The notes under the pieces were generated by a model. The model was given only the letters and a program-made list of their open reading frames with translations. It was not told where the DNA came from and did no database searches. From Paenibacillus shirakamiensis (GTDB taxonomy: Bacteria > Bacillota > Bacilli > Paenibacillales > Paenibacillaceae), in NCBI RefSeq assembly GCF_017874255.1, contig NZ_JAGGLD010000004.1:248001-312000 (forward strand): a stretch of 64,000 nt of DNA. The letters are read 5' to 3'. The position numbers were made by a program, and so were the translations under genes. Positions 34,994 to 43,439 of the stretch are shown here, piece by piece. Numbering within the stretch: the stretch's first letter is position 1; each line of letters opens with the position of its first letter.

Positions 34994-35932
34994 ATGCTGG
35001 GGTTAGAATACTTCACGTTTAATGATTTATGGAGTCCAGTCTTTATGTCATTCATGTTATTAATTATCGCAGGTTACTTTATATTAATAGGTCCGCTAGC
35101 GGACAAGCGTGAAGATGCGGAACCAACGAGTGTCGGACGGAAAATGGCTTTTGTAGCCGGAATGTTCATTCTATACCTTGCTCAGGGCGGACCCATTAGC
35201 TTGTTAGGACACTTAATGTTTAGTTTTCACATGTTAAGTATGGCATTGTCTTATCTAATTGCCCCTCCTCTACTAATGTTTGGTATACCCCCTTGGGTGT
35301 GGAGAATACTACTAAGAGTGAATCCTTTTAAAAAGCTCAGCTTTTTGGCTCATCCCATTGTTGCTGCGGTAATTTTTAATGGTCTGTTCTCTGTATATCA
35401 TTTACCTTCAGTCCATGATTATGTCATGCTTCACTTTGGTGTTCATCGACTGTACTATGCTGTGCTATTCGTTGCATCAGGTCTGATGTGGTGGACGCTT
35501 GTCAATCCGCTGCCTGAACATACCGAGATTAAGGGACTCAAAAAAATGGGCTTCATATTTATCAATATGGTTTTGCTTACGCCTGCGTGCGGTTTGATTA
35601 TATTTGCACCGACAGGACTGTATGCTACTTATAATGATCCAAATGTATGGGCAAAAGCTATGGGTTACTGTGTATCAGGCAATCCTTCGGCCCTGCTGAC
35701 TACGTTCGGTGGGCCCAAGTATTTTGCATTTCTGGACACCCATGTAGATCAACAAATTGGGGGAATTCTCATGAAATTTATTCAAGAGATTATTTTTGCC
35801 TCCATGCTAGCGTATGTGTTTTACCGGTGGTACAAGCAAGAGAACCGGGAGTCGGAGGAAGAGGGATCGGCAGGCTTCACTACGACCGGAGATATGGACA
35901 CAAGTTCTGCCGCAAGTCGAACAGGAGGATGA
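34994..35932 (+). CDS. ctaG: caa3 oxidase assembly factor CtaG
   Basis: A 312-residue membrane protein with about seven helices of the caa3_CtaG family (LAQGGPISLLGHLMFSFHMLSMALSYLIAPPLLMFGIPPW). It is needed for formation of active caa3 oxidase, probably in CuB/copper delivery. GGAGGAG precedes the ATG. The tail from about residue 280 is acidic and Ser/Thr-rich. Its last codons contain the Shine-Dalgarno of ctaM. Confidence 0.94.
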   Translation: MLGLEYFTFNDLWSPVFMSFMLLIIAGYFILIGPLADKREDAEPTSVGRKMAFVAGMFILYLAQGGPISLLGHLMFSFHMLSMALSYLIAPPLLMFGIPPWVWRILLRVNPFKKLSFLAHPIVAAVIFNGLFSVYHLPSVHDYVMLHFGVHRLYYAVLFVASGLMWWTLVNPLPEHTEIKGLKKMGFIFINMVLLTPACGLIIFAPTGLYATYNDPNVWAKAMGYCVSGNPSALLTTFGGPKYFAFLDTHVDQQIGGILMKFIQEIIFASMLAYVFYRWYKQENRESEEEGSAGFTTTGDMDTSSAASRTGG

Positions 35933-35940
35933 AATTCAAG

Positions 35941-36405
35941 ATGGATATATACACAATTTTTCCTACGATTAGTACTTCCTTTATCGTAATCAGTGCCATT
36001 CTAGTGGCTATTGGTTGGAGTCTCATTATTAAAGGAAGAAGAGAAGCTCATAAAAAGGTGATGTTAGCGGCCGCTGTGGCTGCGTTAATTTTCTTCATTA
36101 TTTATACGTCTAGAACGATCTTCGTGGGGAACACGAACTGGGGCGGCCCGGCAGATCTGGAGATATACTATCGCGTATTTTTGATTTTCCATATTATATT
36201 GGCCACAGTAGCTGCAGTGTTTGGATTAACCACTATAGTGCTAGCCTACCGCGAGAAGTTTGCGAAGCATCGTAAATGGGGTAAAGTAACTTCTTTGATT
36301 TGGTTCTTCACAGCCATTACGGGCGTAGCCGTGTATGTACTGTTATATGTGTTATACCCAGGTGGTCATACCAAACCTGTGATTGATGCAATCTTTGGGA
36401 CTTAA
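35941..36405 (+). CDS. ctaM: DUF420 membrane protein, CtaM/YozB type
   Basis: A 154-residue, four- to five-helix membrane protein of the DUF420 family, related to B. subtilis YozB and S. aureus CtaM, which is needed for maturation of heme A-containing oxidases. Conserved His residues (RREAHKKVML, FHIILATVAA, KHRKWGKVT, GGHTKPVID) could contact heme. I start at ATG 35941: AGGAGG at 35923-35928 is 12 bases upstream, whereas the in-frame ATG at 35929 abuts that box. The gene starts 9 bp after ctaG and is clearly in the same operon. Confidence 0.88.
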   Translation: MDIYTIFPTISTSFIVISAILVAIGWSLIIKGRREAHKKVMLAAAVAALIFFIIYTSRTIFVGNTNWGGPADLEIYYRVFLIFHIILATVAAVFGLTTIVLAYREKFAKHRKWGKVTSLIWFFTAITGVAVYVLLYVLYPGGHTKPVIDAIFGT

Positions 36406-36414
36406 CAAACTCAT

Positions 36415-36458
36415 TATGAAGAGGGCGTAACTGAAAATATGAAGAGTGCGTAACTGAA
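36415..36458. repeat. 21-bp direct repeat after ctaM
   Basis: TATGAAGAGGGCGTAACTGAA (36415-36435) is repeated at 36438-36458 with one change. It may be a local duplication. Confidence 0.6.
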
Positions 36459-36501
36459 TATCATATTTGATGGATTCTCTTCCTTTTATGGATTAGAAAA
36501 G

Positions 36502-36537
36502 TGAGACATACGGTATATCCGTATGTCTCTTTTTTAT
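36502..36537 (+). terminator. Terminator of ctaG-ctaM
   Basis: GAGACATACGG-ATAT-CCGTATGTCTC, followed by a run of T residues. Confidence 0.92.
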
Positions 36538-36556
36538 TTAATAAACGAGGAATATA

Positions 36557-36605
36557 TTGACAATAAAATAAAATACACATTATACTGTGTATAAACATAT
36601 ATACA
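36557..36605 (+). promoter_or_regulatory. Promoter and GntR-like operator of the ABC operon
   Basis: TTGACA (36557-36562) and TATACT (36581-36586) are 18 bp apart. Starting inside the -10 box is the near-perfect dyad TGTGTATA-AACA-TATATACA (36586-36605, one mismatch). The position, just at the transcription start, fits repression by the GntR regulator of the same operon. Confidence 0.65.
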
Positions 36606-36675
36606 GCTCTATACATACTCGTCTAGACTCCTTAAAATCTAGATAGATCTTTAAGTAAAGGTAGGGTAGAAAATT

Positions 36676-37383
36676 ATGAGTACATGGAGAGATGGCTGGT
36701 TTATTTTTATCAAAGATTTAAAGAGTGATCGGTATCATCTGATTTATAATGTAATATTCATGCTGTATTTAGGAGGTATGACTATACTCGCGTTAAATTG
36801 GGAAAGTCAGACCACGAATCCTATTTTGGATTACTATCTATTATTAATTGTGCCTTATCTAGGGTTTTTCTTTTCAAGAAAATCTTTTCGTTATTTGAAA
36901 AATGATTCGTATACAAAGATGCTATATTACTATCGGATGTTGCCCATTCCGGCAATAGCCATCATTAAAGGAAGGATAATTAGTTTGATCTTTGCTTCTT
37001 TGTTCAATAGCCTAATCTATTTCAGTGTATATTTTGGAGTTATGTATTCTAAATGGGGCGCGATGAAGATTCAAGTTTACCTTGCATTTGTATTCACATG
37101 TTTAGGTTACTGTTTCTTGATATCAGGCATCTATATATATGTCGAGTTCTTGAAAAAAGGGACTGTATATTTATGGATCACCATTATACTGAACATGGCA
37201 TTTATCTTAGTTGCATTTGTTATAAGCCATCTAGGATGGAACTTGACGAAATATGTGATGCAGAGTTCTCAGCAGGGATTATTATCACCTATAATGTGGG
37301 GATCTCTCGTAATAAGTAGTGCTGCATTATGGGGTATGTGCCGCATCACCCTTCGTAAATTAAGCACAAGAGATTTAATCTAA
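36676..37383 (+). CDS. ABC-2-type transporter membrane protein of a YtrA-like operon
   Basis: A 235-residue membrane protein with six predicted helices (VIFMLYLGGMTILAL, YYLLLIVPYLGFFF, IISLIFASLFNSLIYFSVYFGVMY, AFVFTCLGYCFLISGIYIYVEFL, LWITIILNMAFILVAFVISHLGW, LVISSAALWGM). The size and the neighbours (GntR regulator, ABC ATPase) suggest an ABC-2-type permease that works with the ATPase at 38079. No Walker motif. GTAGGGTAG precedes the ATG. First gene of the operon, so its expression should follow the operator just upstream. Confidence 0.68.
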   Translation: MSTWRDGWFIFIKDLKSDRYHLIYNVIFMLYLGGMTILALNWESQTTNPILDYYLLLIVPYLGFFFSRKSFRYLKNDSYTKMLYYYRMLPIPAIAIIKGRIISLIFASLFNSLIYFSVYFGVMYSKWGAMKIQVYLAFVFTCLGYCFLISGIYIYVEFLKKGTVYLWITIILNMAFILVAFVISHLGWNLTKYVMQSSQQGLLSPIMWGSLVISSAALWGMCRITLRKLSTRDLI

Positions 37384-37420
37384 TTTTAAAACATCAAGAG
37401 AGGAAGGTGGGGTGCGGAAG

Positions 37421-37816
37421 ATGTGGGTTCCGATTCAAATTAACGAGAACAGCGCAGAGCCTTTATATCATCAAATCGAGACACAGCTGCGCACACTCAT
37501 TGTGAGTGAACAAATCTCAGAAAATACTCTGCTTCCATCCATAAGAGAGCTAGCGGCGAGTTTGAATTGCAGTGTCATAACGATTCGCCGTGTGTATCAA
37601 GACTTAGAGGGGGAAGGTCTGCTTCGAACTCGTCAAGGTACAGGAACTTTTGTGGCAACAGTGGATCAGGTTGAACGGAATGAATACCGAAGAGCCGTAG
37701 TCCAAGAGGCGATGGAAGCAGCAGTGAATGTGGGCTTATCCGTTCAGTATGGCAAAGAGGATATGACCTCACTTTTTTTAGAGGTACTCAAACAAAAGTA
37801 TGAACCAGAAGCATGA
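37421..37816 (+). CDS. GntR/YtrA-subfamily transcriptional regulator
   Basis: A 131-residue repressor with a winged-helix DNA-binding domain (EPLYHQIETQLRTLIVSEQISENTLLPSIRELAASLNCSVITIRRVYQDLEGEGLLRTRQGTGTFV) and a short helical dimerisation tail of the YtrA type. It probably represses its own operon via the dyad at 36586-36605. I start at ATG 37421, ten bases after AGGAAGGTGG; the GTG at 37412 is too near. The last codons (KYEPEA-stop) are encoded by the first units of the 13-bp repeat array. Confidence 0.86.
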   Translation: MWVPIQINENSAEPLYHQIETQLRTLIVSEQISENTLLPSIRELAASLNCSVITIRRVYQDLEGEGLLRTRQGTGTFVATVDQVERNEYRRAVVQEAMEAAVNVGLSVQYGKEDMTSLFLEVLKQKYEPEA

Positions 37817-38054
37817 ACTTGAAGTATGAACTAGAAGTATGAACTAGAAGTATGAACTTGAAGCATGAACTTGAAGTATGAACTAGAAGTATGAACTTGA
37901 AGCAAGAACTAGAAGTATGAACTAGAAGTATGAACTTGAAGCATGAACTTGAAGTATGAACTAGAAGTATGAACTTGAAGCAAGAACTAGAAGCATGAAA
38001 TAGAAGCATGAACTAGAAGCAAGAACTAGAAGTATGAGCCAGAAGTATGAACTA
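37795..38054. repeat. 13-bp minisatellite array, about 20 units
   Basis: The unit GAAGYATGAACTW is repeated head to tail: 19 full copies from 37808 to 38054, plus a partial first copy from 37795. Variants are T/C at position 5, A/T at 13 and ATGA/AAGA. Units 37834-37911 and 37912-37989 form a perfect 78-bp (six-unit) tandem duplication, so the array has grown by at least two scales. Each unit carries ATG; all plus-strand frames are closed by TGA or TAG within two units. It lies inside the GntR/ABC operon. Confidence 0.97.
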
Positions 38055-38078
38055 GAAGAATGGAAAGGAGAGGATTGT

Positions 38079-38987
38079 ATGCAAGAACTCATGGCTGTGC
38101 AGATGAATGACGTTGTCAAGCAAGGGCGGAACAAGCCTATTGGACCGCTGAATTTGGATATCCCAGTAGGTTATGTGGTGGCCTTAGTTGGACCCAATGG
38201 ATCAGGTAAAAGCACGCTTTTACAGTTCATACTCCAGACGTTGCATCCCGATGAAGGGAGTATACGTTGGTTTGGCCAATCTTATAAGAACACTCTACCC
38301 TTGGAGATTCGTCAGCAGATCAGTTATGTAGCAGAGGGACCTCTACTTGAAGAAAGCCATATGACTGTTCAAGAAGCAGCATATTTCAGGGGTCATTGGT
38401 ATCCAGCATGGGATCAGCAGCGGTTCGAAGAGTTACTTGCCATTTTCTCTCTCCAATCTCAGGCTAAGCTAAATAAAATGTCTAAGGGCGAACGTAGAAA
38501 GTTCGAGATTGCGGCGGCCTTGGCTGTTCGTCCCAGACTCCTTTTACTCGATGAACCCTCGTCAGGTCTAGATCCTTTTGCCTGGACACAGATGATGGAT
38601 GAGATTCGCACCTGCCTCGAGGGAGAGGATGTCACTGTTATTATTTCTACTCACATTGTGGATGAGATTAAGCGGCTTGCCGATTATGTCGTCTTGATTC
38701 ATGAAGGCAAAGTCAAAGGAATGGTAGAGAAAGATGCTATGTTAAGTCAGTGGGTTGAAGTATGGGCTAGAGGACAAGTGCAGCTGATGAGTCCTGATGT
38801 GAGAAGTGATGTGATTGAGATTCAAGAAGACGAATCGGGAATGCATAGATTCATTGTACAGAATACACCCAATATACTTGCTAAGCTTGCAGAAGAAGGT
38901 TTGGAGGTCGTAAGAAGTCGCGCACTAGAGTTAGAAGAGACGCTTGGATTGTGGATTAAAGAACAGGGACCTGAACTTACTCATTGA
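38079..38987 (+). CDS. ABC transporter ATP-binding protein, YtrB-like
   Basis: A 302-residue cytosolic ATPase. Walker A GPNGSGKST near residue 38, signature MSKGERRKFEIAAAL (LSGGQ variant), Walker B LLLLDEP, and H-loop STHIVDEI are intact. Length and the KGER signature resemble YtrB. The ATG at 38079 has AAAGGAG nine bases upstream. An in-frame ATG at 38034 starts inside the last repeat unit and would add 15 residues; I consider it unlikely. It probably energises the small membrane protein at 36676, and possibly further permeases. Confidence 0.88.
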   Translation: MQELMAVQMNDVVKQGRNKPIGPLNLDIPVGYVVALVGPNGSGKSTLLQFILQTLHPDEGSIRWFGQSYKNTLPLEIRQQISYVAEGPLLEESHMTVQEAAYFRGHWYPAWDQQRFEELLAIFSLQSQAKLNKMSKGERRKFEIAAALAVRPRLLLLDEPSSGLDPFAWTQMMDEIRTCLEGEDVTVIISTHIVDEIKRLADYVVLIHEGKVKGMVEKDAMLSQWVEVWARGQVQLMSPDVRSDVIEIQEDESGMHRFIVQNTPNILAKLAEEGLEVVRSRALELEETLGLWIKEQGPELTH

Positions 38988-39003
38988 AGGAGCGTGAATT
39001 CAT

Positions 39004-39909
39004 ATGACACAACCTTTGGTTATTAATCAGTTATATAAGCAGTTTGGGGATAAGACGGCGGTAAATGGCATTTCTTTAGATGTGAATGAAGGAGAAATCT
39101 ACGGTTTGCTTGGTGGAAATGGTGCAGGTAAAACGACTACCATGCGCATGGTTCTAGGCATTATATATCCGGATGGTGGAAGGATTGAATACCACGGTAA
39201 AGGTTACAACGCTGAATTACAGCAAGGGATGGGGTACTTACCTGAAGAACGAGGCTTATATCCCAAGATAAAAGTGAGTGATCAGATCAAATACCTAGGT
39301 CAGCTCCGCGGTATGAAGGCCAAGGATGCGGATGAAAGTCTTAAATATTGGTTGAATCGATTTGGAGTTCCAGAATATTACGATAAGAAAATTGAGGAAT
39401 TATCTAAAGGAAATCAGCAGAAGATGGGATTTATCGCGGCTGTTGTGCATAGACCGAAGATTTTGATTTTGGATGAGGCCTTCAGTGGTTTAGATCCTGT
39501 TAATGTAGAACTCCTGAAAGAAACCGTTCGGGAGCTGAGAGATGAGGGCACGAGCATTCTTTTCTCAACGCATCGCATGGAACATGTAGAAGAGCTTTGT
39601 CAGCGGATTACAATATTACATAAATCAAACCCCGTAGTCCAAGGCGATATTCGGGAGATCAAAAAACGCTATCCTAGAGAGCAGGTAGTTCTCCATACGA
39701 CAGGTCCGGTCCATGGGTTGGAGAACCTTGCAGGGATAACTAAGGTAGATCAAGTAGAGCGAGGGTACTTACTTCATATTGCTGATGTAGCAGCCGCGCG
39801 GTCAGCTCTACAGTTAGCCATGCAACAGACGGACGTAGAACATTTTGAAATTATGGAACCGACGCTCAACCAAATCTTTATTCAAGAGGTGGGTGAATCT
39901 AATGAATAA
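39004..39909 (+). CDS. ABC transporter ATP-binding protein, YhaQ/NatA-like
   Basis: A 301-residue ATPase with Walker A GGNGAGKTT near residue 38, signature LSKGNQQKMGFIAAV, Walker B ILILDEAFSGLD and H-loop STHRMEHVEE. The C-terminal 80 residues carry a domain as in NatA/YhaQ. It overlaps the start of the permease gene by eight bases, so the two form one exporter. It starts 16 bp after the YtrB-like gene and is in the same operon. Confidence 0.92.
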   Translation: MTQPLVINQLYKQFGDKTAVNGISLDVNEGEIYGLLGGNGAGKTTTMRMVLGIIYPDGGRIEYHGKGYNAELQQGMGYLPEERGLYPKIKVSDQIKYLGQLRGMKAKDADESLKYWLNRFGVPEYYDKKIEELSKGNQQKMGFIAAVVHRPKILILDEAFSGLDPVNVELLKETVRELRDEGTSILFSTHRMEHVEELCQRITILHKSNPVVQGDIREIKKRYPREQVVLHTTGPVHGLENLAGITKVDQVERGYLLHIADVAAARSALQLAMQQTDVEHFEIMEPTLNQIFIQEVGESNE

Positions 39910-41188
39910 ACTCAAATCGGTCATTGGTTTTACATTTGCAAATAAGGTAAAAAATAGAGCTTTTCTCGTTACTACGATCATTTTCATTGTGATTATCAGT
40001 ATTCTTGTGAATCTTCCTTATTTGATCCAGCTTTTCTCAGGGGATGACAAGAAGGCAGAAAGTACACATATCGGGCTCATTGTAGGAAACCAAACTGAAA
40101 TTGCGACTCAACTAGAGAAGTATGCCGCCCAACCTGAAGCTGGTTTTACGATTAAGAAATATGCCAACTCTGCTTCCCCTGATGTAAAAAAAGATATAGA
40201 AGATAAAAAAATTAGTGGCTATGTAGAGTTCAAAGATACGACGGTGGGTGATTTTCCAGTAGTCACTTTTGTAAAAAAGGGTGACGGACAGGACACAGCA
40301 TTGCTGGCTAAATTGCAGAGTGCGCTGCAAATCGTTAAAACACAGATCATTACAAAAGGTAGTCTGAATGATACGCAAATTGCAGCGCTGAATCAACCTG
40401 TGGATCTAGATGCAGAGCGCTACACGGGTAGCGCCAATTCTCCGGGTTCCGACGAAGGAAAGGGCAAGCAAAATTTTGCGAACTATCTCTTTGTCAGCCT
40501 CTTAATTCTTATCTTTTGGATGACGATTCTTACCACAGGGAATATGATCTCATCTGAAGTTACTTCGGAGAAAAGTTCGCGTATTATGGAGATTTTAATC
40601 ACAAGCGTGTCTCCTCTAACCCAGATGTTTGGGAAGATTATTGGAATGTTTCTCATAGGTCTTCTGCAAATTTCTATATTTATAGCTGTAGGTATTCTAA
40701 ATGCACTATTACCCTATAACCGAACGGCACTCGCCGACTACGATATCAACCTCAGTCAGTTGGATCTCAGTGTCTTATTCTATGGATTGTTGTTCTATGT
40801 AATGGGATATTTATTATATGCTACCTTGTATGCGGCTGTAGGTTCGATGGTCAGTAGAACCGAGGATCTGGGTCAGGCCGTGATGCCGCTTACGATGATC
40901 AATATGGCCTCCTTCTATATTGGTTCATTCAGTGCCTCTAACCCTAACACGATGTTAGTCAAAATAGCATCCTATGTGCCATTTACTTCACCGGTATCGA
41001 TGCTGCTTCGGATAGGGCTTGGTGAAGTAAGTGCATTAGAAATTGCTATGTCTCTGCTCATCTTAGCTGTATCGATTTTCTTCTTCGGCTGGCTCTCTGC
41101 CAAGATCTATCGTACTGGTGTTCTTTTGTATGGCAAGCGCCCAAGCTGGAAGGAAATTCGTAAGGCGATGCAGGCTTATAAGATCTAG
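39902..41188 (+). CDS. ABC-2 permease, YhaP/NatB-like
   Basis: A 428-residue permease. One N-terminal helix (residues about 18-40), then an extracytoplasmic domain of about 150 residues (THIGLIVGNQTEIATQLEKY), then six C-terminal helices starting ANYLFVSLLILIFWMTILTTGNMISSEVTSEKSSRIMEILITSVSP, the ABC2_membrane_3 signature. This is the YhaP/NatB layout, often in Na+ or drug extrusion. ATG 39902 lies inside the preceding ATPase gene (8-bp overlap). Confidence 0.9.
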   Translation: MNKLKSVIGFTFANKVKNRAFLVTTIIFIVIISILVNLPYLIQLFSGDDKKAESTHIGLIVGNQTEIATQLEKYAAQPEAGFTIKKYANSASPDVKKDIEDKKISGYVEFKDTTVGDFPVVTFVKKGDGQDTALLAKLQSALQIVKTQIITKGSLNDTQIAALNQPVDLDAERYTGSANSPGSDEGKGKQNFANYLFVSLLILIFWMTILTTGNMISSEVTSEKSSRIMEILITSVSPLTQMFGKIIGMFLIGLLQISIFIAVGILNALLPYNRTALADYDINLSQLDLSVLFYGLLFYVMGYLLYATLYAAVGSMVSRTEDLGQAVMPLTMINMASFYIGSFSASNPNTMLVKIASYVPFTSPVSMLLRIGLGEVSALEIAMSLLILAVSIFFFGWLSAKIYRTGVLLYGKRPSWKEIRKAMQAYKI

Positions 41189-41237
41189 ATAGGTATAGCA
41201 TACTTCAAACTCCATAAGTTATAAAAACTCACAGATG

Positions 41238-41273
41238 AAATAGCGTTGTGGCCCTGTTGCTAGAACGCTATTT
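41238..41273 (+). terminator. Stem-loop after the ABC operon
   Basis: AAATAGCGTT (41238-41247) pairs exactly with AACGCTATTT (41264-41273), followed by GTGTTCTCTT. Confidence 0.7.
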
Positions 41274-41418
41274 GTGTTCTCTTATTAGGAATATACTGTA
41301 TAATACTATAAGTATCTCCAAATTAATTTGTCGTATCGTATCGAGAAAACAAACCCAGTACTTACTAGATATAAAAATAGAGAAATGTATTATACACACA
41401 TGAGAGAAGGACTTTCTA

Positions 41419-43031
41419 TTGAATAAGGATTCTTTGCTTAAAGGAACGATTATTTTAACAGTTGCAGCTTTTGTTGCTCGATTCTTGGGATTTATTCAGA
41501 GGATTCCTTTACAGCGGTTATTAGGTGATCATGGTATGGGGACGTATGCCACAACGTTCAATATCTACTTTATTCTACTTACTATTGCTACGGCTGGACT
41601 ACCTAGTGCAGTAGGTAAAATTATTGCTGAGAAATATGAAATGAATAAAGAAGAAGAAGCAGATCAAATATTTAAGGCGGCTTTAGTATTTTCGATTATT
41701 TCAGGATTTGTTATGTCTATTGTTTTATTTATTGTAGCCCCAGTACAAGCTAGGTTAAGCCATGATATGAACAGCCTAAATCCAATTCGAGTGATAGCTC
41801 CAGCTCTTGCATTATTTCCTATAATCGCCGTTTTTCGTGGATACTTTCAAGGAAGACGCAGAATGCTACCGAATGGACTATCTCAAGTAGTAGAACAAAT
41901 CCTAAGGGTCTCGGCTGCTATCGGCTTGGCCTACTTATTTAGTGCGATCGGATGGAACACATATGTGGTTGCCGGGGCTTCCTTTGGAGGAGTTGTGGGG
42001 GCTATCGGTGCACTTTTTATCGTATTAATATATTACTTTAAAGAAAAAAAAGTAATGGGTTTACCCCTCCTTACGGAAGCTAATAAACCTCAACTTAAGT
42101 ATTCACAGATATATAAAGACTTATTTAAATTATCCATACCCATTGTTATTTTTGCTATTACGGTTCCAGCCATTAATTATATCGATACTACACTAATTAA
42201 ACCACTGCTCATTGAACATGTAGGTAGTTTTGTAGCACAAAATTATGTAGGGTTAGTTGGGGGAAGGGCTCAAGCCCTCGCTGGCTTGCCAATTATATTT
42301 TCTATTGCCATAGGGCAGTCTATAGTTCCCATAATATCAGGGGCCTACGCAACTAATAATATAACTGAAGTTAGGCACCAATCGAATAGAGCACTTCAAC
42401 TCGCACTTTTGACTGCTATCCCTGTTATTTTACTTATCTGTGTCGGAGTGAACTCTATGAATACGTTAGCTTTCGGAGACACTAAAGGAAGTAGTATCAT
42501 CGTGTTTGCGACAATGACTACAATTTTTCAGATTATTATGCAAATTACTGGATCCATATTAATTGGATTGCACTACTCGAAAACGTTAGTTGCGTTTGTT
42601 GTTATGGGGCTTGGAGTTAAACTCATCATTAGTTTTAGTATGGCTCCTTTTCTGGGGATTTACGGTTTCTTAATGGGTACAGTATTGTGTTTATTACGAT
42701 ATGCATCTTGAATATCTTAACTTTGAACAAACTTATAAGGGATGTCAGAGTGTTTCGTGTAAAGCAGTGGGGGGCACTTTTGTGTACGTTAGTTACTGTT
42801 GGAGCTCTGGGAATATTAGAAAATATAGTACTGGGACATTTACTAGGCGGACTTAATGAGTATGTAAAAAGTATAATACAATTCCTGGGGTTATCGATAC
42901 TCATCTTAATCGTATACCCGGTTCTATTGCAATTAACAAATGTAATAACGCAAAAGGATATTTTAAGTTATCCAGTCAAACTTCAAAAATTACTTGGATT
43001 AATAAGAAATCCACTTAAAGCTAGGAATTGA
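41419..43031 (+). pseudogene. Frameshifted polysaccharide/lipid-linked flippase (MATE-like, SpoVB/YtgP family)
   Basis: The first frame (41419-42711, TTG start after GAGAAGGAC) encodes 430 residues of a multi-helix flippase of the MOP/PST superfamily (LKGTIILTVAAFVARFLGFIQRIPLQRLLGDHGMGTYATTF). The frame then ends after a few unrelated residues (RYAS). A second frame from about 42687 continues the same protein to 43031: FITICILNILTLNKL..., with the last helices and a basic tail. The two frames join in GTGTTTATT at about 42687-42696, where a one-base loss in a T-run restores a smooth reading. A full-length protein would be about 535 residues, the usual size. Either an inactivated gene, a sequencing error, or slippage. 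G+C is lower than in neighbours. Confidence 0.85.
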
Positions 43032-43129
43032 TTTTTTAAAAATATTTAGAGTAAGTATTTATTTAAAACTCCTCGGAGTATGCGTCATATACCAAGCCTT
43101 CACACTAGTTCTCTTGATAAATAGAGAAT

Positions 43130-43167
43130 AAGAACCATTATCCGTGTAGTGAACGGAAGTGGTTCTT
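43130..43167 (+). terminator. Stem-loop terminator of the flippase gene
   Basis: AAGAACCA and TGGTTCTT, plus TCCGT and ACGGA, form an interrupted stem. The T-run is short. Confidence 0.7.
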
Positions 43168-43202
43168 TGCTGTGTGTGATATGGCCTACAACATGAAACT
43201 CT

Positions 43203-43237
43203 TATAGATGCCTTTAACGGTGATAAAGGTATCTATA
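43203..43237. repeat. 14-bp stem-loop of unknown role
   Basis: TATAGATGCCTTTA and TAAAGGTATCTATA pair with a single G-U around the loop ACGGTGA. No T-run follows on either strand. Confidence 0.7.
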
Positions 43238-43439
43238 AACGCATTTGAAACATTTAAAAGTATGTGATAAAATGAACTTAACAAAATAGTTAATAGGTTA
43301 CTATAAGTAACTTTTTATACCTTTATATACAAATTTTAAATTTTAAATTAAATTATAACGATATTATAAAAAACTCACAGATAAGATGATAAATAAAAAG
43401 ACCCACTCCATGAAGAGGTGAGTCCAATTGATGAATCGA

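Larger units (their letters stand above)
43032..43439. other. Intergenic region with two hairpins
   Basis: Apart from the two stem-loops listed separately (43130-43167, 43203-43237), this 400-bp stretch is AT-rich and shows no gene. It separates the flippase from a convergent transporter. Confidence 0.5.

Noticed and set aside
37788..38009. Minus-strand ORF of 73 codons with a 13-residue repeat (SSCFKFILLVHTS)
   Set aside because: It is a by-product of the 13-bp minisatellite (three units give 39 nt). No ribosome-binding site and no resemblance to a real protein.
37795..38054. Repeat array as a CRISPR
   Set aside because: Units are 13 bp, contiguous and lack unique spacers; no cas genes are near.
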